In this document: in pieces, positions 1 to 11,772 of the stretch | Layout: the number at the start of each line of letters is the position of its first letter | How positions within the stretch are numbered: position 1 is the first letter of the stretch | DNA from: Euryodendron excelsum | Lineage: Eukaryota; Streptophyta; Magnoliopsida; Ericales; Pentaphylacaceae | Reading direction: 5' to 3' | DNA: 64,000 bases | NCBI GenBank assembly: GCA_033060915.1 | Contig: CM065386.1 | Span: 10,068,001 to 10,132,000, forward strand | The notes under the pieces: generated by a model | What the model was told of the DNA's origin: nothing | Databases searched by the model: none | The model's input: only the letters and a program-made list of their open reading frames with translations | Translations under genes and position numbers: made by a program

Positions 1-397
1 ACCTGTTTACGGAACTGCCGACACCTTGGAAACAGAGTTTGTGAAGAATTTTTTTAACCTAAAAGTGTCAACACCTATTTTCAATGTTGTCGACACCTTG
101 AGGCAGAAACTTTGAACTTGACTTAGAAGGCACTAGTGTCAACACCTCTTCGTAGTAGTTGACACCTACACACTTGCAATTTAATTTTACATTTGCTTAG
201 AGTTCTAAACATGATCCAGCCCGTACACAACTCCGATAAAATTTTGGTATGACATCCATATAGACCACTTGGCCTTTAGAAATCAACCTTACAACTTAAC
301 CTTGGGCTAGCACATTTTCCTATTTTCCCTTTATTACGTTTATTTCCTTTACACCTTTTATCTCACGCACTCGAATCATGGAATTCGGGGCATGACA
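1..397 (-). mobile_element. Terminal part of an LTR element running off the left edge
   Basis: Read on the minus strand, this stretch begins at 397 with TGTCATGCCCCGAATTCC, a start typical of many plant LTRs (TGTCAYGCCCC), and continues leftwards out of the window. Bases 15-170 carry about five spaced copies of a motif close to GTCAACACCT or GTCGACACCT. No coding region is visible. The other end and the target duplication are outside the window, so the class (gypsy, copia or non-autonomous) cannot be set. Confidence 0.5.
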
Positions 398-481
398 AGC
401 TACCTTTATGAACATAAAGAAAAAAAAACCAGCTAAAATTTAAACTTCGCAGGTTTGTCCTTAATAATTGGATAAAATAGG

Positions 482-925
482 TTAAGTGATAAAAATGATG
501 ACTCATGAGGATTGTAACATTTCATATTTGAGAACCAAGACAAGTAGTATATTTGTATTGATTTGTGACTTGTAATATTTTATTACATTAATAATATTAA
601 TTTGTTCTAAATAAAGTGACTTTTATGAGGAAAAAATTCCAAATGGCAAAATCAAATAGAAATCAGCAATATTATTTAAATTTTCTTTTGTTTTCATGTT
701 GAGTAAAATAAATAAAGTGATAAAAATGATAATTCATAAGGGTTGCAACATTTTATATTCGAGAACCAAGACTTTTAGTAGTAATTTATTAAATTGTGAC
801 GTAATATTTTATTACATTAATAATATTAATTTTTCCTAAATAAAAAGACTTTTACGATGAAAAAAATTCACATGACAAAATCAAATAAATACAGCAATAT
901 TAATTGATTTACTTTTAATCTATTT
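482..925. repeat. Two-copy tandem repeat, unit about 230 bp
   Basis: Two diverged direct copies follow each other, about 482-705 and 714-925. Both contain, in order, AAGTGATAAAAATGAT, GAGAACCAAGAC, TAATATTTTATTACATTAA, a TCCTAAATAAA-like stretch and CAAAATCAAATA. The unit is AT-rich and has no ORF, so it is probably non-coding repeat DNA. Confidence 0.75.
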
Positions 926-984
926 TAATTTGTAGTCTAGGGACTTTTAAAAAAAAAACTATATGTGCATGGCCTCTTTTAACT

Positions 985-1066
985 AGTATATATAAAAGGG
1001 GACACATTTAAATTCTTGAAACTCCTCCAAACACCAACACACTCCGCAACCTCCTCCAACCATCCA
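985..1066 (-). pseudogene. Relic of the 3' end of the glycine-rich gene family
   Basis: The segment with CTTGAAACTCCTCCAAAC followed by GCAACCTCCTCCAACCA matches the 3' UTR and last codons (GGGGC-stop side) of the glycine-rich genes at 11773-12117 and 15838-16122. The rest of the coding part is missing. Further right, 1425-1720 resembles the upstream flank of those genes (for example TTTTAGTTTTTTCTCCCC and TAAATGGGACTCAAC), so this looks like a deleted and rearranged member of the cluster. Confidence 0.55.
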
Positions 1067-1137
1067 TGGGCATTCTAGTTTTTGAATATAATTCGCCACC
1101 AGTTTTACAATTTCTTAGGCTATTTCTCTCATTTGTG

Positions 1138-1416
1138 CATTGGCAGACCGGGGGGGTGAAGGGGGTCATGGCCCTCTAAAGTTTTGAAATTTTCTATTAT
1201 ATCCTATAGACTTTTTGGATATTTTGAATATAATATAGTGTATTAGCCTCCCAAGTTTCTAAATTTCCTTTCACTACTGTAAATTTTTGAATATTTAGAG
1301 TGTATAGTGTATTGATCCCTCAAAAATAAAAATAAAAATTGCCTTAACCCTCCCTTTCAACCAAAAAAAAAAAAAAATTCTTGGCTCCCTCAATAGAAAT
1401 TCTGGGTTCGCCGCTG
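1138..1416. mobile_element. hAT-like MITE with perfect 8-bp target duplication
   Basis: A 279-bp element is flanked by an exact direct repeat CATTTGTG at 1130-1137 and 1417-1424. Its ends are CATTGGCAGACC on the left and, in reverse complement, CAGCGGCGAACC on the right. These are imperfect terminal inverted repeats of the CAGTGGCGGA type common in plant hAT MITEs. Inside are a G7 run near the left end and an A15 run near 1362. There is no ORF, so it is non-autonomous. Confidence 0.8.
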
Positions 1417-1902
1417 CATTTGTGTATGGGAAAGTTCTTTTAGAAATTGTTATTACTTTTTGGGAATGATCACTGTGTTTTTTTCTTTCATATGAAGCTT
1501 CGACTTGTCAATTTTAGTTTTTTCTCCCCTTCTTACGTGGATTTTGTTGGAAATTCAACCAAATTGCCTACATCAACATAAGTCATGGACAAGCTCACTT
1601 TGATGAGTTCTCTTGACCATGTAATCCGGAATACTTATTTCCACATCTCAAACCGAAATTGTATGTTTGTTGCATGATATATTTATATATATATACATAG
1701 TAAATGGGACTCAACTGTAGTTATCAAAATGGGAAGCGGAAGTGAGAAATGTTTGGGAAAATAGAAGCAGGAAACGTAACAAAAAAATATAGGGGAATCA
1801 GAAAGCGGGAAACAATTAGGAAACTTAATAGGAAACTTTCGCGAAACTCAAATGAGACCTTTAAGAAATTTAGTAGAAACCTTTAGAAAACTTAATGGAG
1901 AC

Positions 1903-3721
1903 TGATTATTCACTAAAAGTGCAATCAGAGTTCCCTATTATAGGCTAATGTTAGCTATTATTTATGTATTATTTGTCATTTTTAGTGTACAATTGGTATT
2001 CTTTACGTTTTTGTGTCTTGTGCAAATTTGAAAATAAAATCAAGCAAAATAAAGCAGAACATGATCTTTATTTGATATCAACATACACATATTATATTGT
2101 ATTATATGTGTGTGCATATATATATTATATGTATGTGTATGTATCATGAATATATATGTATGTGCATAATATATTATATTACATTATATTTATATATGTA
2201 TGTGTATGTGTGTGGTGTATTATATATATATATATATATTAAAGAATGCAACCAAGTGAAAGTCATCATTCGATATATAATATATATATATAAGTATGCA
2301 ACCAAGTGGAAGTCATCATTTGGTATATAATAGATATATATATATATATATATAAATATGCAACTAAGTGGAAGTCATGATTTGAAATACATCATTCGGT
2401 CGTTGCCCACCGAAAGAGGAAGAAATAAGAAAAAGAGAAAGAGACCTAATGTATCATGGTAGTTTCATCTTTCATATTCTATAAATAGTCGCCTGGAAGG
2501 AGAAGACATTGAGCAGAGCCAAGGGTAAGAGCTTGCCAAGAAGCTCCATCAGCTATTTCTTCCTTAGGAGCAGTTTTTAGTTAGTTTGTTAACAGTTTTT
2601 ACAGTTTGTTATTTTAATTTCAATCTTTTATTTTACTGTTGTGTAAGTTATTTTTCTATATTAAACACTTTTATTTATGAAATCATTTTTCAAATCAAGT
2701 CTTTTCAATATTATGAGTAGTTAGTTTTATTCTTAAAGCCAATTGGAAAGATCGCTTGACTAAATTGAGATGATCGATTAAGGTTTGTCTTTTCATTCCA
2801 GATTCATTTGAAAACCTAGTGTTTTTGCACACGTTCGATATATTGCATGCTTAGGCACGTACACGTATATTTTATGAACGTAATGGTTTCGTGTGAGTTT
2901 AGACTAGACTAAGTTTAGGAGTAGTGTAATTAATATAGGAGTAGTGTAAGAGTAAAGTAGATGCTAGTTTACTCTACACTTTCCGGAGACTTGTATATTT
3001 TATGTGGGTTCTCTGTCTAGTGTGTTTTTATGTCCAAACCTCTGGTAGAAATCTAAGGCTCTTAATCCTAATCCGGAATGGACCGAGTTATATTAATGAT
3101 AATTGACGTTTAGTTCTTTTCTAAAACTTAAACTTTTAATTATGTTTGTAATACTCTATGCCCTGACAAAACATAGCTCAGTATATACAAATCGATGATG
3201 AGGGTCTTTGATTTTAATTGAATAAGTTTCTAAGCTAGAACATTTGAAAACATGTATCTTTAATTATACTTGTTACACTTATGCTCTGACAAAGTATTGC
3301 CTAGTGTTTATGAGTCGATGGTGAGGGTTCAGGATTTTAACGTCATATTCTAGTGATTGATAATTTTGAATATACCCATCTACTAATTTATGAGGTCCTA
3401 GTAGGCTAAACGATTGGCAATTGATAAATCTGTATTGATCATTCCCAAGTAAGTTAAGTGATTGAATCAATTAAATCCAAGACTGTTTTATTCTATTATG
3501 TTTGCCAAGTATTTTTGGCTCTGTTGCCATGTTAATGTCTAGTAGCAACCCCCATCTCAAAATTATAAAAAAATAGATTTTATTTTTCTTTTGGTTACGT
3601 TTGTCATCCAGTTTTAATTACTACATTCGTTCTCTGTGGTTCGATCCTAGTCTTATCGGGTTATTTTTATTATATACTACTTCGCCATACCTGCTCTTGG
3701 GTGTATTAAGTAGATCAACCA
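1903..3721 (+). repeat. 5' LTR of the 6.5-kb retrotransposon
   Basis: This 1819-bp repeat aligns along its whole length with 6676-8405. It contains a long TA/TG-rich microsatellite (about 2090-2360), a TATA box near 2480 and AT-rich R/U5 sequence. The two LTRs differ by many substitutions and some indels. For example, about 22 bp present near 2752-2775 between two GATCG words are absent from the 3' LTR. The element is therefore not recent. Confidence 0.87.
2479..2488 (+). promoter_or_regulatory. Likely TATA box of the 5' LTR promoter
   Basis: CTATAAATAG lies about 580 bp into the LTR, just after the microsatellite block. It is followed within 40 bp by the GAGCAGAGCC stretch shared by both LTRs. 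In the 3' LTR the same place reads CTATAATTAG (7176-7185), one base changed. Confidence 0.55.
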
Positions 3722-3745
3722 TTTTTGGCACCATTGCCAAGAAAC
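3722..3745 (+). other. Primer-binding-like site of the LTR retrotransposon
   Basis: The sequence TTTTTGGCACCATTGCCAAG follows the last CA of the 5' LTR. It is a diverged form of the TTTTGGCGCCGTTGCCGGGG sequence found at this place in plant Ty3/gypsy elements of the Tat/Ogre/Athila type. The class assignment rests on this alone. Confidence 0.55.
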
Positions 3746-6658
3746 GGTGGTAAGGAATTAAAACTAGTAAAAAAACAAAAATATAAAATTAATTAATTAA
3801 TTAATTAATTAAAAATTATAAAAAAAATAAAAAATACAAGACCTTTGCGGTTGACTCAAATACGACAATTGAACTTCAAATCTTATACCTTTACTATGGA
3901 GTAAGGACATGGACATTTGTTATTTCCCTATCTTAACGAATGAGTTGGACTGTATATATATGTATATATATCTAACTATCTAACATTTTTCTTTTCTTTA
4001 AGTGGATAACCCTGAGCAGATAACCCCTGGAGTTACTATTACTAACATTTTACTTTTTGCACTTTAATTCCAGTTTTGTACATTTAGTTATTTTTCTTTT
4101 TGTGGTTTACCTCTCGGGTTAATCCACCGTCTTTCTAGGCTGGTGCCCTCGACAAGGTAACCATTACTAACGTATTTCCTAACTCTAACATTTGTTGCTT
4201 GTTGTTGTTTATGTTTAGAGTGCAGGTTTTGTTACTTTTCATTTCTGTTGTAATTTTCTTTTCTTTCTTTTTCGTGTTTTGTTTTTTCTTTTGTTGGCAT
4301 GTGTTAGTGTCATCATATCCTCTGATCTATCTAAAGGCCAAGAGAAAAGTCTTGTGAAATTTTTGAAGACCCAAAAGAAAAGCCTTAAGTTAGATTATAA
4401 CTGATTTACACGGTATTAGTCATTTTGTATGCTCATAACATTTATATCTTGAAAAGAGTCTAAACTGGTGCATCCAATGCAAAGACGCTTCAACCCACAC
4501 GTGTGAAAGAAGTTTCTAAGAGGAGAAGTATTAAAGCTTCTCGATGGGATATCACATACTCCATCTATAATTTAAAGTGGGTTAGTCCAATCTAAGTGGT
4601 TCCTAAAAAGTAAAGAGTCACGGTAAGTCACAATGATGAGGCAGAATGAGTAGATGCAATGCTTGATTCGTTCCAACAATTAAGTTGTTAGTTTGTCTTT
4701 AGTTGGGGGCACCCACCCCTTTTGTTGGTTTTTATTTTTCATTATTTGTTTTATTTTGTGGGTTTTTTTGTGACTAGCAGACATCAAAGGGAGCCATCGA
4801 CTAATGTCAGTGAATCAAATGGTTTACCTAAATATTATTAAAGCGGGAGTAAATGCTGAGCCGTTGAGACGCCTTGAAATCACCAGAATGGTAAACCATC
4901 TTGATTTTTATGCCAAAAGTTTGGCACAACTTTGTAATGATTATTATTTCCAGGGTGTGTTAGGTTTGAATATCTTATCTGTGTGTTTATATTTATTTGT
5001 AAATATGACTAACATTTATTTTGCAGATATTTTATTTTATTTTATTTTTAAAATGTGCAAGGCCAAAGAGCATACAATTTAAATCTCTTAATGTACTTGA
5101 GATATACAAAAGTGATTTGTGTATCTTTTATAATTTTGTACATTTTTATGTGAAATGCAAATGTAGATTTTAGGGATTGTTGAAACATGTTTTCATTCAC
5201 CTTAGTACAATATTTGTTTTATCCTTTCTTTTTAATACAGTTGCAAAATTTTATCTTAACATATAGAAAGAGGTTATTTAACATCACTTATTGTCATATC
5301 ATGATAATTTTAATATTTTTATATATTGTACACTTTCATCTTTACAAAAGTGGAGATTATTTACCAAGTGAGCTTTAAAATCAATTATGCCTTTTAGAGT
5401 GTTTACATTTACTTTTGATGAATTTCTTCTACACCACTCTTTCAATAGCTCCATTATACTTGTATTTGACTGAATTGTTTGAATTATTACAGTAATTGAA
5501 TATGTTGAATTTTTATTACCTTAAGCTATTGTACACTTTCAAAAATGAATTGAGGTCACTTTTGATCTTTTGAACCACAGATTTCTTTGTTGACATAATT
5601 CCTTTGGAACCATCTTTAAGTCTATTTCTTTGTCTCTTGCTACATATATCATTACTAAAGTTTTGTCCCTAAATACAAAAATACAAGTATCTTCACTTGT
5701 GCAAGTTGAATTGAGAAAGGGGGTGATCTATTTGCAATATAAAAAAATAAATTAGCAACAAATGAAAGAAAAAAAAAAACAAAGAAAAAAAGGGAAGTAA
5801 AAGTAAAAAAAAAAAAAAAAAGAAGAAGAAGAAGAAGACAAGGTTGGCTATTAAAAAACATATCAAATCAAATCAAATGAAATTGAAAATTTGAAAGTAT
5901 ATATTCATTGATCAATTCATGTCTTGATCACACATGTTTTGAGCTTTGTATCATTTCTTTTTCTCTACCTTAAACCTCATGGCCAAGTTACAACCTAAAT
6001 AAAGTACTTGATAATTTAATGTGTACATTGCTTGTTTATTCACTTCGTAGAAAATTCACTTATCAATTGCTTATGTGATTTTTAACATTGAGTATTTTTT
6101 CATGGAACTATGTCAAGTCGTCTCTCACTTTATATATTCTCGACATTTTTTTTATGGTTATCTCTTTTTATTTTACATTACATTTACTTTTTTGCAAAAA
6201 CAATCGATGTGAGATACATATGTTCTTTCTTTCTGAGAGAATATCCAATGAGGTTGAATCAAAATTTAAAGGATGTATCTGTATTTTTATATTATAATAT
6301 TTTTCTTATCATGTAATGTTCACACACACACGCACAAACACAAAGGCCTTTCATATGTTATTTCAAGACATTATCTTACTTGTGTGTATTAAAGAGTAGG
6401 ATATACAAAATATACTTGTGTTTTTATATGTGTAATATTTTTTCTCATTATTATTACTAGTAGGACACATTTTGATATTTGTGGGTACCATTATTGAAAA
6501 CTTTCACGAGACATCACTCGTCCACTAGGAAAAATATAGGGATTTAAAGATTTGGTACATATGCTAAATACACCTGTGATTCCTATAGAAGTGGAATATA
6601 TCTTTTTATCTTTCAAATGCGTTTATTTATTTTGCAAGGAACTAGCAAAAGCTTAGTT

Positions 6659-6673
6659 GGGAGGGAGGGGGGG
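6659..6673 (+). other. Polypurine tract before the 3' LTR
   Basis: A pure purine run (GGGAGGGAGGGGGGG) ends two bases before the TGATTAT start of the 3' LTR, the position used to prime plus-strand synthesis in LTR retrotransposons. Confidence 0.7.
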
Positions 6674-6675
6674 TG

Positions 6676-8405
6676 TGATTATACTCAAAAAATGCAATCA
6701 AAGTCCCCTATTATAGGCTAATGTTATTTATTATTTATGTATTATTTATCATTTTTAATGTACAAATGGTATTCTTTACGTTTTTGTGGTTTGTGCAGAT
6801 TTGAAAGTAAAATCAAGCAAAATAAGCAGAACATGATCTTGATTGGATATCAACATACATATATTATATTGTATTATATGTGTGTGCGTATATATATTAT
6901 ATGTGTGTGTATGTATTATGTGTATATATATATGCATATGCATATTATATTATATATGTATGTGCAGATGTGTGTGGTGTATTATATAATATATATATAT
7001 ATATAAGTATGCAATCAAGTGGAAGTCATCATCCGGCATAATATATATATATATGTATGCAACCAACTGGAAGTCATGATTTGGAGTACATCATTCGGCC
7101 ATTGCCCACAAATGAAGAAGAAATAAGAAAAGAGAAAGAGACCTAATGTATCATGGCATTTTCATCTTTCAAATTCTATAATTAGCCGCTTAGAAGGAGA
7201 AGGCATTGAGCAGAGTTAGGGGCGAGAGCCTACCAGGGAGCTCCATCAGCTATTTCTTCCTTAGGAGTAGTTTTTAGTTAATTTATTAGCAGTTTCTTAT
7301 AGTTTGTTATTTTAATTTCAATCTTTTATTTTACTGTTGTGTAAATTATTTTTTTGTATTAAACAATTTTATTTATGAAGTTATTTTTCAAGTCAAATCT
7401 TTTCAATATTAGGAATAGTTAGTTTTATTCTTGAAACCAATTGGAAAGATCGATTAAGGTTTGTCTTTTCATTCCGAATTCATTTGAAAACTTAGTGTTT
7501 TTGCACATATTCAAAATATTTCATGTTTGGGCACATACACATATATTTTATACACGTAATAGTTTCGTGTGAGTTTAAACTAGAGTAAGGTTAAGAGTAG
7601 TGTAATTAATATAGGAGTGGTGTAAGAGTAAACTAGATGTTGGCTTACTCTACACTTTTTGGAGACTTGTATATTTTATGCGGGTCCTCTATCTAGTATG
7701 TTTTTATGTCCAAACCTCTAGTAGGGACCTAAGACTCTTAATCCTAATCCGGAATGGATCGAGTTATATTCATGATAATTGATTTTTAGTTCCTTTTTAA
7801 AATTTAAACTTTTAATTATATTTGTAATACTCTATGTCTTGACACAACATAGTTCGGTATATATAAATCGATGATGAGGATCTTCGATTTTAATTGAATA
7901 AGTTTCTAAGTTAGAACCTTTGAAAACATGTGCCTTTAATTATACTTGTTACACTTATGTTCTGACAAAGTGTTATCTAGTGTTTATGAGTTAATAGTGA
8001 AACTTCATGATTTTAATGTCATATTCTAATGATTGATTATTTTGAATATACTCATCTGCTAATTTGTGAGGTCTAGGTAGGTTAAACGATCGGTAGTTAG
8101 TAAATCTGTATTGATCATTCCCAAGTAAGTCAAGCGATTGAATCAATTGATTCCAAAACTATTTTATTTTATTATGTTTGCCAAGCATTTTTGACGATGT
8201 TGCCATGTTAATGTCTAGTAGCAACCTCTATCTCAAAACTATAAAAAAAAAAAAAAAAAAGATTTTATTTTTCTTTTGGTTACGTTTGTTATCCGATTTT
8301 AACTACTATATCCGTTCTCCGTAGTTCGACCCCAGTCTTACCTATTTATTTTATTATGTACTATTTCGCCGCACATGTTCTTGGGTATATTAAGTAGATC
8401 GAGCA
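6676..8405 (+). repeat. 3' LTR of the 6.5-kb retrotransposon
   Basis: This 1730-bp direct repeat of 1903-3721 keeps the same order of blocks: the AATCAAAGTCCCCTATTATA-type start, microsatellite, TATA-like CTATAATTAG, GGAGCTCCATCAGC and TTAAGTAGATC near the end. It ends CA at 8405, followed by the GAGAT target repeat. Confidence 0.87.
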
Positions 8406-8410
8406 GAGAT

Positions 8411-8635
8411 TTTTAGGAAATTTAGTGAAAACCTATATGAATAATTTCATAGATACTTAGTTAGAACTTAAGGGAAAAAAAGTTGTACAAATTAATATTT
8501 CAAGTTTTCGAAGAATTTTCAAGAGCTTCCTCTAAAACTCTGCTTGGAACCCGTATTTTCGGTAAAAAAATAAAAATATGAAGAAAAAGTGAACAAAAAT
8601 ATTATTTTGCTTCACATTTGCCTTTGTTAAACCAG
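8411..8635. other. Short gene-free stretch between two LTR elements
   Basis: AT-rich sequence rich in GAAAA/TTTTC words. It continues the sequence type seen left of the retrotransposon (for example AAATTTAGTAGAAACCTTTA at 1868 and GGAAATTTAGTGAAAACC at 8416), which fits an element inserted into an older repetitive region. No gene is seen. Confidence 0.4.
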
Positions 8636-9375
8636 GTGGCAACCCAAGAGGGGGGGTGAATTGGGTTTATAATTATAAATTGAAATTTAAAATAAACCAA
8701 TACACTTAATTTCCAAGGGGTGAGATGCAATAGAAAAGATATAAAATATTAATCTAGTTAAGTAATGAATAAGACAAGCTAAGATATGATTAATGTGAGA
8801 TTAGTACAAATGATTCAAATGTGTGTGTATCTTAAGTATATCAAGACTATATATAAGAAAGATATTAAGCAAGATAAAAAGAGAAAAAAGAGAAGAGATC
8901 AAATACAACGATTTAAAGTGATTCGGTTGGCTCCTCTTATGCCAATCCTACGTCCACCTCCAAGGCTCCTTCCTTAGGCAAATCCACTATTCTTCAAATA
9001 GCTTTACACCACTAGCTTGTCCGGTTGCTAGCAAACCTTTACACCAAGTGTTTTGTTCTAAAAACACTCAAAAAATAACTATTTGTTTTGAGCTCCAAAA
9101 TAAAGCACCAAGAGGATCTTTTTCTCCAAGTGTTCCTCTCAATCACTCAAGAAACAAATCACAAGGGTTTAGCAACCCTTTTACAAATGATATAGGGGAG
9201 TTAAATCTTACAACAATAGATACAAAACTCTCAAAAGTTGAATAAAATAATGAAACTCAAAGATGAGCTGGAATGATGAAGAAGCAAAGCTCAAAACTTG
9301 AAGATCTTGATGAATATCACTTTTTATGCTCAATCTTTGTAATCTCTTGTGTGTCATTGCTTCTCTTGTGTATCT

Positions 9376-9385
9376 CTATTTATAG
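9376..9385 (-). promoter_or_regulatory. TATA box within the minus-strand LTR
   Basis: CTATAAATAG on the minus strand lies between the tandem-repeat block (upstream) and a long downstream region. This is the expected order U3-TATA-R-U5. Confidence 0.45.
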
Positions 9386-9457
9386 AGGAAGAGTAGTGGA
9401 CTATTTGTAGCTTAAAATCAACTTCTAGTCGTTGGAGAGGTTTGAACACATTTCTTC

Positions 9458-10255
9458 CCATTTGAACAAAGTTGCTGTCAGTCAAGATTTGAATTGCAGA
9501 TATGATTGCTTCTTTTCCTCCTTGATTTTCTCCTTGATAACATTCGAATTTGAAAATGTCTATAAGAGACAAGTTGTAGATATGGACGTCTGATTTTCAA
9601 AACCTCAATAATCATGTCGATCTAACGGTTAGATCAAAAGTTATCATCAAAATACTCAAACTGTCTCCCAGTTGGCATATTTGAATTTCTGCATAGTTGT
9701 CTTCACTTTCACCTTAATTTTCTCCCTTATAACGCTTGAATTTGAAAATGTCTATAAGATAAAAGTTGTAGTGATAGAAGTCATCTTTTTAAACCTGAAA
9801 GAATCATGTCGATCCAATGGTCAGATCATAAGTTATCATCAAAATACTCAAGTTGTCTCCTAGTTGGCATATTTGAATTTCTGCAAAGTTGTCTTAATTT
9901 CCACCTCGATTTTCTTCCTTATGACGTTTGAATTTGAACAAGGATATAAGATAAAAGATGTAGCCCTAGAAGTAATTTTTTCAGATCAATAAGAATCATA
10001 AATATACAACGGTTAGATCAAAAGTAATGATAAAATTACTCGAGTTATCTCCCAACTGTCATATTTTGAACTTCTACTCCAATGTGTTACATTCCAGCTC
10101 AGTTTTGTCCCATAAGACATTGTATTCATGAAATCCTCATCAAATACCGTATATAGGAATTTGAGTCTTATTTCCAATGCCACAAAAATCAGATCAATCC
10201 AACGGTTGAATCAAAAGTTATGTACATAATACTAAAACTATCTCCAATGAGTTTT
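9458..10255. repeat. Four diverged tandem repeats of about 190 bp
   Basis: Units start about every 190-195 bp, near 9458, 9650, 9840 and 10035. Shared blocks are TTGAATTTGAAAATGTCTAT, AAAAGTTGTAG, TCGATCTAACGGTTAGATCA and ATCAAAATACTCAAACTGTC-like words, followed by TTGGCATATTTGAATTTCTG. The last unit is the most diverged. The array sits upstream of the minus-strand TATA box, so inside the presumed U3 of the LTR. Confidence 0.8.
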
Positions 10256-10299
10256 CTTACCATTATCTTTAACTTAGTATTCTTCTTCATGCTATGCAT

Positions 10300-11120
10300 T
10301 CCTTTTAAGTCCAAGACTAACAATAACTTCAAGAAATGTTAGATAATTAACATTTAAAACATAAATAAAAATTAAGTGATATATCATTGAAATGCACAAT
10401 ATATTTAAATTTTTAAAATAAAAAATCTTTAAAAATCTTAACTCATACATCAAACTTATTTTATTATGAAATCTTGAGATTAACCAAATTTTAATCATTA
10501 AAACATTTATATTTGTTATCATCAAAATCAATTAATGAAAACTTGAGGCTAACAGCCTTTTCTTTTGTTTTTTTACCAAAGAATTGGGTTTCAAACGAAG
10601 CATAAGTCTCCCAAGAATTTCCGAAATGTTTTTTCAAATTTTCTAAATGACTAAAGTTTTCGAAATGTTTCCCCCACGTTTTCTGAGTATTTTTTTAATT
10701 TTCTAAATAAGTTTCATACCAGTATTGAAAACATATTTTTCTTTTCAAAATGAGTTTTCCGAAAACTATGCACTCGACACATGCTATATTTATATTCCTT
10801 TGTTTATGCGGTAGCTTGCACGAGGATTAAACTCCTCTCCAGTTCTAGTGGGGACCGGAGAGAGATGCAATTCAAGAACACTGGATGATCAAAATTTTAC
10901 AACATATAATAACATGATACTTTGTAGGCTATTAATTTTAAATTTTAATACTGTGTTGCAACTTTATGCATTACACTCGAGATCTTCAATTTCTGTCAAC
11001 ACCGAGACGATTGCATCCCCTGCATATTCCAACTAATGAACCCCGAGGAAACCCAAACTAGGGCCCTTTCGGAATAGTGTGTGGATTGGTCTTTTTCGAC
11101 CTAGGTGCGGTGGTTTGTGC
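10300..11120. other. Gene-free AT-rich stretch
   Basis: No supportable gene. 10550-10760 is rich in TTTTC/GAAAT words. 10800-11040 has short ORFs with no recognisable motif. Confidence 0.35.
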
Positions 11121-11772
11121 GTGCTATTAACCTTAAGAAACCCCCATAACGTGTGGCTAGACTCTCAATTATAAGTGAGCCAAACATGTGATAGTATTTA
11201 ACGGGTCGCTGATGAAATTTGAACATGGAACGATCTTGTTTACTTTGATATCATATTATTATTTGAACATACACCTTTTATGTTAGATTAATGTTAGAGT
11301 CATCGGAATTTTTTTAGCAAATTATCATTACGAATAGACATAAGATGATGGGATACATATTATTCAATAAATAAGAGATTCACTCATTTATGTCTATCCG
11401 TAATAATAATCGATAAATAAAATTCATGGTTGTAACATTTTTCTTCGTGTTATGATACCATGCAAATTGCTAAACGTGTCTACCTTTCCTCTCTTTCTAA
11501 CCGTTTAAACTTTCACATAAGTCGGTCATATACAATGTAACAGAGTGAGTAACAGGACCATTCAAGGAGTCCAATCATTCAACACGAATTATTTGGCCTC
11601 ATGGATGAAATGATTAATATAGGAGTGATGCTTAATCTGATTGTAACTTATTGTACGAAGCAAGTTCAACATTTTTTTACATCACAACACAATAAGACAT
11701 GAAATTTAGAAAAACATAAATAAAGGAAGACATATATTTAGATTCCTGAAACTCGTCCAAACAACAATTCAT

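Larger units (their letters stand above)
3722..6675 (+). other. Interior of the LTR element, no recognisable genes
   Basis: About 2.95 kb of AT-rich sequence with only short ORFs, the longest being 92 codons at 4804-5082. That product shows no motif of gag, protease, reverse transcriptase, RNase H or integrase. It includes an AATT microsatellite at about 3785-3812, a (GAA)n stretch near 5820-5838 and A-rich runs near 5770-5820. Loss of all coding sequence is inferred. Confidence 0.6.
1903..8405 (+). mobile_element. Complete LTR retrotransposon without coding capacity (LARD-like)
   Basis: Two long direct repeats (1903-3721 and 6676-8405) bound a 2954-bp interior. Both LTRs start TGATTAT and end in CA. 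A primer-binding-like site follows the 5' LTR directly, and a purine tract precedes the 3' LTR directly. The flanks GAGAC (1898-1902) and GAGAT (8406-8410) are a 5-bp target duplication with one change. The PBS-like sequence TTTTTGGCACCATTGCC resembles the TTGGCGCCGTTGCC site of plant Ty3/gypsy elements. No gag, protease, RT or integrase can be read in the interior, so it is non-autonomous or its genes have been lost. Confidence 0.88.
8636..10300 (-). mobile_element. LTR of a Ty1/copia-type element, minus strand (probably solo)
   Basis: The block beginning CAACCCAAGAGGGGGGGTGA at 8640, read in reverse, is the CAATTCACCCCCCCTCTTGG-type sequence often found near the 3' end of plant copia LTRs. 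Minus-strand features fit an LTR: a TATA box near 9380, a downstream transcribed-looking part (9370 to 8640) and an upstream part with tandem repeats (9458-10255). Neither polyprotein genes nor a second LTR are seen nearby, so a solo LTR is inferred. The upper boundary is uncertain, between about 10260 and 10600. Confidence 0.45.

Noticed and set aside
9458..10255. Possible CRISPR-like array
   Set aside because: Long, diverged 190-bp units in a plant LTR, not short identical repeats with unique spacers.
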